Source: JBAVQS01 sp049694275 (GTDB lineage Bacteria; Chloroflexota; Anaerolineae; UBA4142; SHND01). Taken from it: a stretch of 14,758 nt of DNA. Made by a program: the position numbers and the translations under genes. Location: the NCBI GenBank assembly GCA_049694275.1, contig JBAVQS010000235.1, forward strand, positions 1-14,758, in the 5' to 3' direction. This document shows positions 1 to 6,569 of the stretch, in pieces (positions within the stretch are counted from its first letter, which is position 1; each line of letters starts with the position of its first letter). Below the pieces are notes generated by a model. It made no database searches, was not told where the DNA came from, and saw only the letters and a program-made list of their open reading frames with translations.

Positions 1-58
<58 letters not shown>

Positions 59-120
59 ATTCCTTCATTCTTCCTCAAAGATTAACGTGAACTCAATCGC
101 ACATTCCTTCCACTCTTCAG

Positions 121-132
121 TTGTTAAAGGGC
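121..132 (-). promoter_or_regulatory. rrn boxA antitermination element
   Basis: On the minus strand this reads GCCCTTTAACAA, very close to the rrn boxA core (TGCTCTTTAACAA) bound by the NusB-NusE antitermination complex. It lies downstream of promoter P2 and about 62 bases before the 16S 5' end, the usual leader position. A degenerate second copy follows the upstream promoter. Confidence 0.75.
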
Positions 133-154
133 TATATTTCTCAGAAGCTAAACC

Positions 155-182
155 ATTATATACTGTTTGCTTTTCGTGTCAA
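155..182 (-). promoter_or_regulatory. rrn promoter P2 (consensus sigma70-type)
   Basis: On the minus strand TTGACA (182-177) and TATAAT (160-155) are separated by exactly 16 bases. Both hexamers match the consensus perfectly. Transcription would start near 147-148, about 90 bases before 16S, with boxA just inside the transcript. Confidence 0.88.
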
Positions 183-375
183 ATCTGTCTTTTGCTCTGT
201 AATCGCCTCAATCAGTGTGGCGAGGATCAATCACCTCATCCAAGACCATCCTCTGCAACGATCTTTATTGCGATGATTCGATTTCTTACTCGGGACCATT
301 CGATATCCCGAAGCAAGTGATCCGTGCGACGGCGGCTCGTTTTCTCATTACCGTTCACACGCTCCTTCCACTTGA

Positions 376-390
376 TTGTTTTTCTTAAGG
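376..390 (-). promoter_or_regulatory. Second boxA-like element in the rrn leader
   Basis: On the minus strand CCTTAAGAAAAACAA resembles the proximal boxA (CCTTTAACAA) with a few extra A residues. Both copies are followed closely by the same AGTGGAAGGA string (minus strand, ending at 363 here and at 105 in the proximal copy). This suggests a duplicated leader module. Confidence 0.45.
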
Positions 391-422
391 TTCACCGGTG
401 TCTCTCGCACCAGCGAAGAGCT

Positions 423-450
423 ATTCTACTCGAAAAGCCCTTGCTGTCAA
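423..450 (-). promoter_or_regulatory. rrn promoter P1 (upstream)
   Basis: On the minus strand TTGACA (450-445) and TAGAAT (428-423) are separated by 16 bases, the same spacing as P2. The -35 box lies only 7 bases past the stop codon of the upstream kinase-phosphatase gene. Any UP element would therefore fall inside that coding sequence. The 59-457 stretch holds no gene; it is the rrn promoter and leader region. Confidence 0.72.
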
Positions 451-457
451 ATCCGCT

Positions 458-1783
458 CTAGTCGAGCAAATCACTCTGCGGCGAGGTCGCGGGCAACCCT
501 GCCTTGTTCGCTGAGAGAAAGGGGCGCTTGGAGGGCGCGTAAGTTCTGGCCGCAGGGACCGAAATCAATTCCATTTCCGGATAGCGAAGCGCAGTCAGCT
601 TGCCACCAAAGACACACCCGGTATCAATATCCATCGTACGATTGAGCCATTCGGCGGACGGAACCGGAGTATGCCCATAGACCACATAGACCGAGCCGTG
701 ATAGTCAGCAGCCCAATTCAAGCGCACCGGCAGGCCGAACTCGTCTATCTCGCCCGTTGTTTCACCATAGAGCGCGAATTCATACACCGCGTTGGAATCA
801 CGGCCCTGCATTGGTTGCTTGAGCCCGGCATGTGCGACGACGAGGTTACCGCCATCCAAAACATAATGACTCGGCAGCCCCCCGAGAAATGAACGCACCC
901 GTTCTTTGAATTCGAGTGGCTCGCTCTCCAACTGCTCCAGCGTCTCGGCCAGGCCATTGGTGATCTCGACGGTTCGCCCCGAGAGCTTGCGCACGAGTTT
1001 CATGTCGTGATTACCCGGTACGCAAAGCGCCTGCCCTGCCGCGACCATATCCATGACCAGATGCAGCACCTGCGGGATTTTCGGGCCACGGTCGACCAGG
1101 TCGCCAACAAAAATCGCGCTGCGCCCCGCAGGGGGCTGCGCCTGGCAATGCGAATCGTAACCGGTAATGGTGTATCCCAACTCTCTCAGCAATGAGATCA
1201 ACTCGTCAAAACAACCATGCACATCGCCGATGATGTCGAAAGGACCGCGATCGGCTTTACGATTGTTGGGAAGCGGATCGCGCGCGATTTCGGCAGATTC
1301 GACCTGCTCCGGTGAAGAGAGGACGTGCACACGGCGAAAGCCCTCCTTGTACAAACCGGGCAGAGCGTGGCTGAGCCGGTGGACCTGTTGCGCAATGGCC
1401 TCGGGGTCAGAATCCTGGCCAGAGCGATGCCGGTTGCGCTCGCCCAGGAGCTTTTCGGGAAGGTCCAGCGCGATGGCAACAGGGAGAGTGTAATATTGCC
1501 GTGCAAGCGCGACCAACGGCGCCCGTGCGCGGGGCTCGTCGTTGTTCGCATCGACGACCGTGAGTTTGCCGGCCTCCAGACGTTTGGCTACGACAAAATG
1601 GAGGATGGCCAGCGCCGCGTCGGTCGCATTCTGATCGGCCTCGTCATCTGAGACTAGGGCGCGAAAGAAATCGAGCGATAGAATCTCGGTCGGTTTGAAA
1701 TGTCGATGGGCAAAGGTGGACCTGCCAGAGCCGGAGGCGCCGATGAGGACAACGAGCGCCAGTTCAGGAATTGTGAGCTGCAT
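458..1783 (-). CDS. Pnkp-family polynucleotide 5'-kinase / 3'-phosphatase lacking the ligase module
   Basis: The 441-residue product matches the first two modules of bacterial Pnkp, an RNA-repair enzyme that phosphorylates 5'-OH ends and removes 3' or 2',3'-cyclic phosphates. The kinase module (about 1-170) has the P-loop GASGSGRST, then SLDFFR (Asp38, Arg41) and ERNRHR (Arg116, Arg120). The calcineurin-like phosphatase module (about 180-425) keeps GDVHG, GDLVDRG, GNHD, AHAGL and YGHTP. Typical Pnkp is about 850 residues and carries a C-terminal ATP-grasp-type ligase; here the protein ends soon after GGKLTALRYP. Two kinase positions are unusual: the P-loop Lys21 is Arg (codon AGG), and the third lid Arg (123) is Gln. 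The ATG at 1783 is chosen because family members begin at this point (MxLTIPEL); an in-frame TTG at 1804 would add seven residues. It overlaps the preceding gene by 20 bases, so translation is probably coupled. No Hen1 methyltransferase gene is adjacent. Confidence 0.88.
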   Translation of the reverse strand: MQLTIPELALVVLIGASGSGRSTFAHRHFKPTEILSLDFFRALVSDDEADQNATDAALAILHFVVAKRLEAGKLTVVDANNDEPRARAPLVALARQYYTLPVAIALDLPEKLLGERNRHRSGQDSDPEAIAQQVHRLSHALPGLYKEGFRRVHVLSSPEQVESAEIARDPLPNNRKADRGPFDIIGDVHGCFDELISLLRELGYTITGYDSHCQAQPPAGRSAIFVGDLVDRGPKIPQVLHLVMDMVAAGQALCVPGNHDMKLVRKLSGRTVEITNGLAETLEQLESEPLEFKERVRSFLGGLPSHYVLDGGNLVVAHAGLKQPMQGRDSNAVYEFALYGETTGEIDEFGLPVRLNWAADYHGSVYVVYGHTPVPSAEWLNRTMDIDTGCVFGGKLTALRYPEMELISVPAARTYAPSKRPFLSANKAGLPATSPQSDLLD

Positions 1784-2294
1784 GATTGCCCTTGTAAATA
1801 ACAAGTGACGTCAAAGAAGCCAGTTGCTCGTTCGTTAGTTCCTCGGGCGAATCATAGACATAGACCCGGCGAGCGCCTGCAGCCATGCCCACCTCTCGTA
1901 ATATCCGGCGTTCAACCTCACTAAGCCCATCTGTAAATGGCACATGAGGATGGATAATCATCGTCGGCATTGGCGGAAGCGCACGCGTCCAGCCCGGGTG
2001 AACCTGCCGCATGAACATCATCAGCGTCGCTTGTGCAATCAGAGAGTCTCCAACCACCATGCGCGGATGCTCGAACCCATTCAACAGTTGCGCACCCGCT
2101 CCAGCCTTGTAGGAAGCGCGCTCCGCATCACGGCCCAGGCCAATGATCTTATTGCTCGCGTCGAGCGCAATCCGAGGAACATCCTCATAGCGCCGGTTCT
2201 TGTTGACATGGACAATGACCATCCAATCCGGTTTGATACGGACATAATACAGTTTGAGCTTGAAAAAGACCGCTTCGGAAAGCGAGCGTTCCAT
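1764..2294 (-). CDS. Short MreB-like (rod shape-determining-type) protein
   Basis: The 176-residue product resembles a reduced MreB/actin-like protein. An N-terminal beta segment (FKLKLYYVRIKPDW) is followed by PRIALDASNKIIGLG, similar to the MreB strand after the first phosphate loop; NGFEHPRMVVGD and a helix ATLMMFMRQV; then MIIHPHVPFTDGLSEVERR and MAAGARRVYVY, like the MreB segment where a regulatory subdomain begins. The end, SPEELTNEQL, matches the tail of small proteobacterial proteins annotated as rod shape-determining protein. It lacks subdomains IIA/IIB, so it probably cannot polymerise as full MreB does. The ATG at 2294 is chosen; a TTG at 2333 is in frame. The ATG lies one base after the stop of the preceding gene remnant, and the 3' end overlaps the kinase-phosphatase start. 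The family assignment is by motif memory, so the function is uncertain. Confidence 0.62.
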   Translation of the reverse strand: MERSLSEAVFFKLKLYYVRIKPDWMVIVHVNKNRRYEDVPRIALDASNKIIGLGRDAERASYKAGAGAQLLNGFEHPRMVVGDSLIAQATLMMFMRQVHPGWTRALPPMPTMIIHPHVPFTDGLSEVERRILREVGMAAGARRVYVYDSPEELTNEQLASLTSLVIYKGNHAAHNS

Positions 2295-2295
2295 T

Positions 2296-2394
2296 TTATC
2301 TTTCAGTGGGTCGGAATTCGGCAATGATCTCAATCAAGCCAATGATATTGCGATTGAACTCCAAGTCCTCGGCGGGAATCCAATATTCTTGATG
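2296..2394 (-). pseudogene. C-terminal remnant of an ADP-ribosylation/crystallin J1-type gene
   Basis: Directly after the anti-sigma stop, the minus strand encodes HQEYWIPAEDLEFNRN followed by IIGLIEIIAEFRP and a TAA stop. This closely resembles the conserved C-terminal tail of small proteins (about 110-120 residues) annotated as ADP-ribosylation/crystallin J1. In those, as I recall, HQEYWIPAEELEEFN is followed by an IVG-IEVI-EF pattern. One residue is missing relative to that pattern (EDL-EFN). The roughly 80 upstream residues are absent: the frame instead runs into the anti-sigma gene in another reading frame, with no suitable start codon or ribosome-binding site. It is therefore a truncated relic. 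The neighbouring MreB-like gene begins one base beyond its stop. Confidence 0.6.
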
Positions 2395-2399
2395 AATGG

Positions 2400-2651
2400 T
2401 TATATATCCCCGCGGCTCTGCTTCCAGTCCCGAAATGCCTTGAGCAGGTCCTGCCGCGCGGCCGGCTCGATCGAGTCCTCGGTCAGCCGCCCGACGATCT
2501 TGATCGTCCGTCGTACCTGGTCGAGATAGTTCCCGCAGCCGGTGCACCCGCTCAAGTGCTCCTCAAAGCGCGCCCGCTCCTCCGGCGGAAGCTTGCCCTC
2601 CAGATAATCCGTCACCAACTCGACCAGCTCGCGGCAATTTAGCTCGTCCAT
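2400..2651 (-). CDS. Zinc-finger anti-sigma factor
   Basis: This 83-residue protein has the zf-HC2/ZAS fold signature. It has an N-terminal NCRELVELVTDYLEGKLP helix and a HLSGCTGC metal site (His-x3-Cys-x2-Cys), followed by a helical tail. Such proteins bind and hold a cognate ECF sigma factor, often releasing it on oxidation or another signal. There is no transmembrane segment, so it should be cytoplasmic. Its ATG begins at the base immediately after the sigma stop codon (TAA then ATG), as expected of a co-translated sigma/anti-sigma pair. A Cys near the N terminus (Cys6) could complete the zinc site. Confidence 0.9.
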   Translation of the reverse strand: MDELNCRELVELVTDYLEGKLPPEERARFEEHLSGCTGCGNYLDQVRRTIKIVGRLTEDSIEPAARQDLLKAFRDWKQSRGDI

Positions 2652-3329
2652 TTACGCTTTGCTCAGATGCCTTTCCAGCGCGCGGCGCACGCGCGCACGC
2701 GCCCGGTGCAAAAGCACTCTCTGATTAGACTCGCTAATATCCAAAATGTTACAAATCTCTTGCGCGGCCAAGCCCTCCACATCATGCAAGCGAATGACCT
2801 CGCGCTGGCTCGGCGGGAGGAGGTCGATGGCGCGATACACCATGTCCAATGTCTCTTGAGACAGGAGCCGCTCCTCCGGGAGCTCGCCCCAGTTCAGGGG
2901 CAGCGAGGCCCACTGGCCCGCAGAACGCTGTCCGGCAGGTATAAAGCGCCCAGGCTCGACCGCCGGCTCATCCGGGTCGTTCTCGGGATTCCAGATGGCC
3001 GAAAATGGCAGCGAGCGCCCTTCGCGCTGCGCCCGGGTCCTGGCTATATTGCTCAGAATGCTAAAAATCCAGGTTTTGAGGGACGAGCGCCCCTCAAAGG
3101 AATCGATCCCGCGCAAGACGGCGAGCCACGTCTCCTGCACCACGTCCTGGGCGACGTGCGAGTCGCGCACAAAGAAAAGGGCCAGCCTTAGCAAAGCAGA
3201 ATGATGGCGCTCCACCAACATTTCGAATGCGGCCTCGTCACCCGCGCGGAGGGCCGCAACCAGTTGCGCCTCGTCGGAGCGTGCAGAGGGCAAAGATGGA
3301 GCAGATCGATCAGCGGAAAGTGAATCCAT
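2652..3329 (-). CDS. ECF-family RNA polymerase sigma factor
   Basis: The 225-residue product has ECF architecture. Region 2 includes LVERHHSALLRLALFFVRD, then AQDVVQETWLAVLRG, then SSLKTWIFSILSNIARTRAQR. A Pro/Glu-rich linker follows. Region 4 includes LLPPSQREVIRLHDVEG, then AAQEICNILDISESNQRVLL, then HRARARVRRALE, a helix-turn-helix for the -35 element. It directs RNA polymerase to stress-type promoters and is presumably held by the anti-sigma encoded next. The ATG at 3329 (MDSLSADRS) is chosen because the family starts about here; a longer open frame to 3428 would reach across the promoter and into the ada leader. No Shine-Dalgarno is visible; a -10-like TATACT lies only 9 bases upstream, so the mRNA may be nearly leaderless. 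Confidence 0.92.
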   Translation of the reverse strand: MDSLSADRSAPSLPSARSDEAQLVAALRAGDEAAFEMLVERHHSALLRLALFFVRDSHVAQDVVQETWLAVLRGIDSFEGRSSLKTWIFSILSNIARTRAQREGRSLPFSAIWNPENDPDEPAVEPGRFIPAGQRSAGQWASLPLNWGELPEERLLSQETLDMVYRAIDLLPPSQREVIRLHDVEGLAAQEICNILDISESNQRVLLHRARARVRRALERHLSKA

Positions 3330-3338
3330 TTCTGTGAT

Positions 3339-3367
3339 AGTATAATGCGCCTGGAATTCAAAAGCAA
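3339..3367 (-). promoter_or_regulatory. Candidate promoter of the sigma/anti-sigma operon
   Basis: On the minus strand TTGCTT (3367-3362) and TATACT (3344-3339) are separated by 17 bases. The predicted start is about 3 bases before the sigma ATG. The -35 half overlaps the Ada-box-like site and the candidate ada promoter on the other strand. Confidence 0.45.
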
Positions 3368-3380
3368 GGATGCGATAGAA
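3352..3380 (+). promoter_or_regulatory. Candidate ada promoter
   Basis: TGGAAT (3352-3357) and TAGAAT (3375-3380) are 17 bases apart, about 40 bases before the ada start. The -35 match is weak, as expected for an activator-dependent promoter. It overlaps the divergent sigma-factor promoter almost completely. Confidence 0.4.
3355..3367 (+). promoter_or_regulatory. Ada-box-like operator, AAT-N6-GCAA
   Basis: AAT (3355-3357), six bases, then GCAA (3364-3367) matches the AAT-N6-GCAA site described for methylated Ada in Escherichia coli. It lies in the intergenic region in front of this ada gene. Seven fixed bases in about 100 bp would occur by chance in roughly 1% of such regions, so position is the main support. 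Confidence 0.45.
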
Positions 3381-3422
3381 TGAGCATCGTGATGGGTGTA
3401 TGCTGGGGGTGGAGGTGTGATG

Positions 3423-4478
3423 ATGCAAGAGAATGATTATTGGCAGGCGGTTGTCGAGCGAAACCGCGCGTATGACGGTAAATTCGTTTTTGCCGTTCGC
3501 ACGACGGGCATCTATTGCCGACCCTCATGTGCGGCGAGGCATCCCCGGCGCGAAAATGTCCGCTTCTTTGCCGAGCCGGCCGAAGCCGAGCGCGCGGGCT
3601 TTCGTCCCTGCCGACGCTGCCAGCCCGCCCTTGCAAATGGCGCCGAGCCGCACCTTGACCTTGTGAGACGGGTCTGCGATTACCTATCTGAATCGCAGGA
3701 CGAGATACCTACGCTCGACGAGCTAGCCCAGCGATTCAATCTCAGTCCTTTTCATCTACAACGCACATTCAAGCGCCTCGTCGGCGTCACCCCACGCCAG
3801 TACGCGACAGCCCGACGCGCAGAGCGGTTCAAGGCCGAGCTCAAGAGCAACCGGAGTGTCACGGACGCGCTCTACCAGGCAGGATACCAATCGAGTAGCA
3901 GCGTCTATGAACAGGGCACAGAGCAGTTGGGCATGACCCCTGCCGAGTACCAGCGCGGCGGGCGCAGTCTGCAAATCTCATTTACGGTGGCCCCCTGCCC
4001 GCTCGGGTGGCTGCTCGTCGCAATGACCAGGAAGGGCGTCTGCGCGGTCCGGCTTGGCGATTCGCCGGCTGACCTGGAGAACAAATTAAAAAGTGAATTT
4101 CCCGCGGCGGCGATAAACCGCGACGATGCGGAACTGGAATCGTGTGTTGCTCCGCTGCTGGATTATATAAGTGGGACCCGCCCCCACCTTAACCTGCCGC
4201 TGGACGTGCAAGCGACCGCTTTTCAGCGCCGCGTGTGGGACGCACTGCGGGCCATCCCGTATGGGAGCACGCGCTCGTACCAGGATATCGCCAGGGCCAT
4301 CGGTCAACCCGCAGCCGTTCGTGCGGTTGCCCAGGCCTGTGCGAAAAACCCGACGGCGCTCGTCATTCCCTGCCATCGCGTGATTCGGGAAGACGGGAGT
4401 CTGGGCGGCTATCGCTGGGGAATCGAGCGCAAGCGCGCACTGCTAGAGAAGGAAGCAAAGGCAGAGAGATCGGGCTAG
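3423..4478 (+). CDS. ada: Ada: bifunctional DNA methylphosphotriester/O6-alkylguanine methyltransferase and regulator
   Basis: The product has 351 residues, against 354 in E. coli Ada, with all domains in order. The N-terminal zinc domain has Cys32, Cys36, Cys63 and Cys66 in GIYCRPSCAARHP and FRPCRRC; Cys32 would accept methyl groups from phosphotriesters. An AraC-type helix-turn-helix follows (about 95-178; LAQRFNLSPFHLQRTFKRLV and VTPRQYATARRAERFK). The C-terminal MGMT domain carries the PCHRV active site with Cys317. It repairs O6-methylguanine and, once methylated, should activate alkylation-response genes. The second of two adjacent ATGs (3420, 3423) is chosen because GGAGGT at 3411-3416 is then 6 bases away. 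It is divergent from the ECF sigma gene and convergent with xylulokinase (17-base gap). Confidence 0.96.
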   Translation: MQENDYWQAVVERNRAYDGKFVFAVRTTGIYCRPSCAARHPRRENVRFFAEPAEAERAGFRPCRRCQPALANGAEPHLDLVRRVCDYLSESQDEIPTLDELAQRFNLSPFHLQRTFKRLVGVTPRQYATARRAERFKAELKSNRSVTDALYQAGYQSSSSVYEQGTEQLGMTPAEYQRGGRSLQISFTVAPCPLGWLLVAMTRKGVCAVRLGDSPADLENKLKSEFPAAAINRDDAELESCVAPLLDYISGTRPHLNLPLDVQATAFQRRVWDALRAIPYGSTRSYQDIARAIGQPAAVRAVAQACAKNPTALVIPCHRVIREDGSLGGYRWGIERKRALLEKEAKAERSG

Positions 4479-4495
4479 CAAAAAGTCACTTTTAT

Positions 4496-6037
4496 CTACA
4501 CGGCTCTTTGCCTGGTGAGAATGGTCGCCTGCTTGAAAAAGGGCGCAAGCGCCGGATAGAGAGAGCGATAGAAGGGATAGTATTCGGCGTAGGTGGCGGC
4601 ATCAGGCCCCGGCTCGACCCGTTCTACCACGCGAATTGTGCGAGCGCAGGCCTCCTGAACATCCTTGTACAACCCTGCGCCAACGCCGGCGAGGAGCGCC
4701 GCACCAAACGCGGCGCCTTCCGTCACATTCACCAGCGCGATCTCGGCGTCAAACACATCTGCGAGGATCTGCCGCCAGAGCGGGCTGCGCGCACCCCCAC
4801 CCGAAGCCCGCACCTGGTCAATCTTGAGTCCCCTTGGATTCATCAACTCAAGCGAATCGCGCAGGCCATAGGCAACCCCTTCGAGCACCGCCCGCGCCAT
4901 GTGCGCCTTCGTATGACGCAGCGTCAAGCCGAAATAGACGCCGCGCGCATCCGGGTCAGCATAAGGCGTCCGCTCGCCGGAAAGATAAGGCAAGAACACC
5001 AACCCGTCCGATCCGGCAGGAATTTCGCTCGCCTGCGCGGTCAAGAGATCGTACACATCAATCCCCTGGGCACGCGCCTCCGCCCATTCCGCTTGCGCCA
5101 GCGTATCGCGAAACCAGCGGAAAGAGCCGGCCGCCGAGAGCATGACCCCCATCCAATGCCACTGGCCGGGTATGGCATGACAAAATGTATGCAAGCGCCC
5201 CTCCGGCTCGATAGCGAACTGATCCGTGGCGGCAAACACCACACCGGATGTCCCCAAGGTCGCGGATATAACTCCCGGTCTAACAATGCCGGTCCCCACC
5301 GCCTGCGCGGCCTGATCCCCGCCACCGCCGACTACCGGCGTCCCGGCACACAGCCCCGTTTCAGCAGCGGCGCTCTCAGAAACTCTCGCGCTCACTACCG
5401 TCGATTCAAGACAGTCGGGCAACCACTCGCGCGGGATATCGAGCACGGCCAGCATCTCGGCGGACCAGGCGCGATTTTTCACATCAAAGAGCGCCGTTCC
5501 CGATGCATCCGAAACCTCGGTCGCGTAGACGCCGGTCAAACGATAGCGGATGTAATCCTTGGGAAGCAAGACTTGGGCAACCTGCGCGAAAATGTCCGGC
5601 TCGTGCTCGCGCACCCAGACAATCTTGGGCGCGGTAAACCCCGGCAACACCGGGTTGGCGATCAGGTCCAATAGGAGCTCCTCCCCCATCGCCGCCCTGA
5701 TCTCGGCGCACTGTCCTGCAGTCCGCTGATCGTTCCACATGATGCACGGTCGCAGAACATTTCCCTCGCGGTTGAGGAGCACGAGCCCGTGCATTTGTCC
5801 GGTGAGCCCGATCCCAACCACTTGCTCTGGTGTTACCCCCTCGGTCCGAAGCACGGTACGAATACTCGCAATCGTCGCGGTCCACCAATCAGCCGGGTTC
5901 TGCTCCGCCCAAAGCGGCTGCGGGGTGGACATCAGATACTCGGTGGTCGCACTTGCCTTGACGCCGCCCTCCGCCTCAATCAACAGCGCCTTGGAACCGG
6001 ACGTCCCTATGTCAATACCCAAAAGATAGATTCCCAT
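4496..6037 (-). CDS. xylB: Xylulokinase (FGGY family carbohydrate kinase)
   Basis: The 513-residue product phosphorylates D-xylulose to xylulose 5-phosphate for the pentose phosphate pathway. The N-terminal LGIDIGTSGSKALLI is the ATPase phosphate-1 motif. GLTGQMHGLVLL is the xylulokinase-type GQMHG sugar-binding signature, and IMWNDQRT follows. GGGGDQAAQAVGTG contains the catalytic Asp; SGGGARSPLWRQILADVF is the adenosine-binding motif. The length is normal for XylB. The ATG at 6037 is chosen because the family starts there; the frame stays open upstream, but that part lies inside the preceding DUF6285 gene. There is no clear Shine-Dalgarno, and the start is 19 bases past the DUF6285 stop, so it is probably translated from the upstream mRNA. 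No xylose isomerase or pentose transporter gene is nearby, so the true substrate could be a related polyol or ketose. Confidence 0.9.
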   Translation of the reverse strand: MGIYLLGIDIGTSGSKALLIEAEGGVKASATTEYLMSTPQPLWAEQNPADWWTATIASIRTVLRTEGVTPEQVVGIGLTGQMHGLVLLNREGNVLRPCIMWNDQRTAGQCAEIRAAMGEELLLDLIANPVLPGFTAPKIVWVREHEPDIFAQVAQVLLPKDYIRYRLTGVYATEVSDASGTALFDVKNRAWSAEMLAVLDIPREWLPDCLESTVVSARVSESAAAETGLCAGTPVVGGGGDQAAQAVGTGIVRPGVISATLGTSGVVFAATDQFAIEPEGRLHTFCHAIPGQWHWMGVMLSAAGSFRWFRDTLAQAEWAEARAQGIDVYDLLTAQASEIPAGSDGLVFLPYLSGERTPYADPDARGVYFGLTLRHTKAHMARAVLEGVAYGLRDSLELMNPRGLKIDQVRASGGGARSPLWRQILADVFDAEIALVNVTEGAAFGAALLAGVGAGLYKDVQEACARTIRVVERVEPGPDAATYAEYYPFYRSLYPALAPFFKQATILTRQRAV

Positions 6038-6056
6038 TTTCAGGAAGACAGGTCCA

Positions 6057-6470
6057 TTATGGATTAGCTGAAATGCGCTCCAGGTAACGTGGGTTCGCCA
6101 CACGGAGCTTGGCGACGACGGTCGCCTCGACGTGGTCGAGTGCGGCGGCGTAAAATGGCGCGGCATCCATCTCACCGGCCCTGATCCGCGCAGCCAATTC
6201 CCGATTCAACTCCAGGACCGCGTCGCGCAGGGTCCGGTCCGTCGCCGGCGCCTCTGACCCCCCTTTCCCCAACAGACCGGTCAGTCGCTCCCATTCTGTG
6301 TGCAGCGGTTCGCTCCCCTCCTGCAGTTCGCGCGCCACAATCGAGAGCACATTCGCCGCGACCAGCGCACGAAAACGCAGGCGCGGATCGGCAATCGTCG
6401 GGATCAATTCGCGCTGCAGAAAAATCCCGACCGCTTCAACCAGTTCGCGCGCATCCGGTCGATCTTGCAT
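6057..6470 (-). CDS. DUF6285 protein, probable partner of the APH-like kinase (LvaB-like)
   Basis: The 137-residue helical protein begins MQDRPDARELVEAVGIFL and carries ALVAANVLSIVARELQ, LNRELAARIRAGEMD and LRVANPRYLE, the pattern of DUF6285 proteins. These are routinely encoded beside acyl-CoA dehydrogenase and phosphotransferase-family genes. In Pseudomonas putida a small protein of this size and position, LvaB, is needed with the kinase LvaA to phosphorylate 4-hydroxyacyl-CoA. The equivalence here is inferred from gene order, not alignment. The ATG at 6470 has GGAGG 5 bases upstream (6479-6475). The 86 bases between the kinase stop and this start contain two inverted 8-bp repeat arrays. 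Confidence 0.75.
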   Translation of the reverse strand: MQDRPDARELVEAVGIFLQRELIPTIADPRLRFRALVAANVLSIVARELQEGSEPLHTEWERLTGLLGKGGSEAPATDRTLRDAVLELNRELAARIRAGEMDAAPFYAAALDHVEATVVAKLRVANPRYLERISANP

Positions 6471-6474
6471 GTAA

Positions 6475-6479
6475 CCTCC
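6475..6479 (-). promoter_or_regulatory. Strong ribosome-binding site fixing the DUF6285 start
   Basis: GGAGG on the minus strand lies 4 bases before the ATG at 6470. It decides against the long in-frame upstream extension, which would translate the octamer repeat array. Confidence 0.7.
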
Positions 6480-6484
6480 GGCTG

Positions 6485-6569
6485 GGTAAACAGGGAAACA
6501 AGGAGACAGGTAGATAGGCAAATGCTCCCGCCATCCTTGTTTACCTGTTTCCCTATCTACTTGTCTACC
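6485..6569. repeat. Two inverted arrays of degenerate 8-bp repeats
   Basis: Plus-strand units of 8 bp run head to tail from 6485: GGTAAACA, GGGAAACA, AGGAGACA, GGTAGATA, GGCAAATG (to 6524). After five bases the same kind of unit runs on the opposite strand from 6569 back to 6530: GGTAGACA, AGTAGATA, GGGAAACA, GGTAAACA, AGGATGGC. The arms pair imperfectly into a long hairpin. The last codons and stop of the APH-like kinase gene (6557-6569) lie inside the right arm. Confidence 0.8.

Noticed and set aside
3396..3422. Upstream starts for ada
   Set aside because: The extension is Gly-rich, contains the ribosome-binding site itself, and is absent from Ada homologues.
4479..4495. AAAAGT-C-ACTTTT palindrome between convergent ada and xylB as a terminator
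   Set aside because: The loop would be one base and the stem is all A/T-rich; too weak to call.
4235..5674. Long open frame (479 codons) on the plus strand opposite the xylulokinase gene
   Set aside because: It is the antisense shadow of a well-supported FGGY kinase; the product is Arg/Pro/Gly-rich with no recognisable motif.
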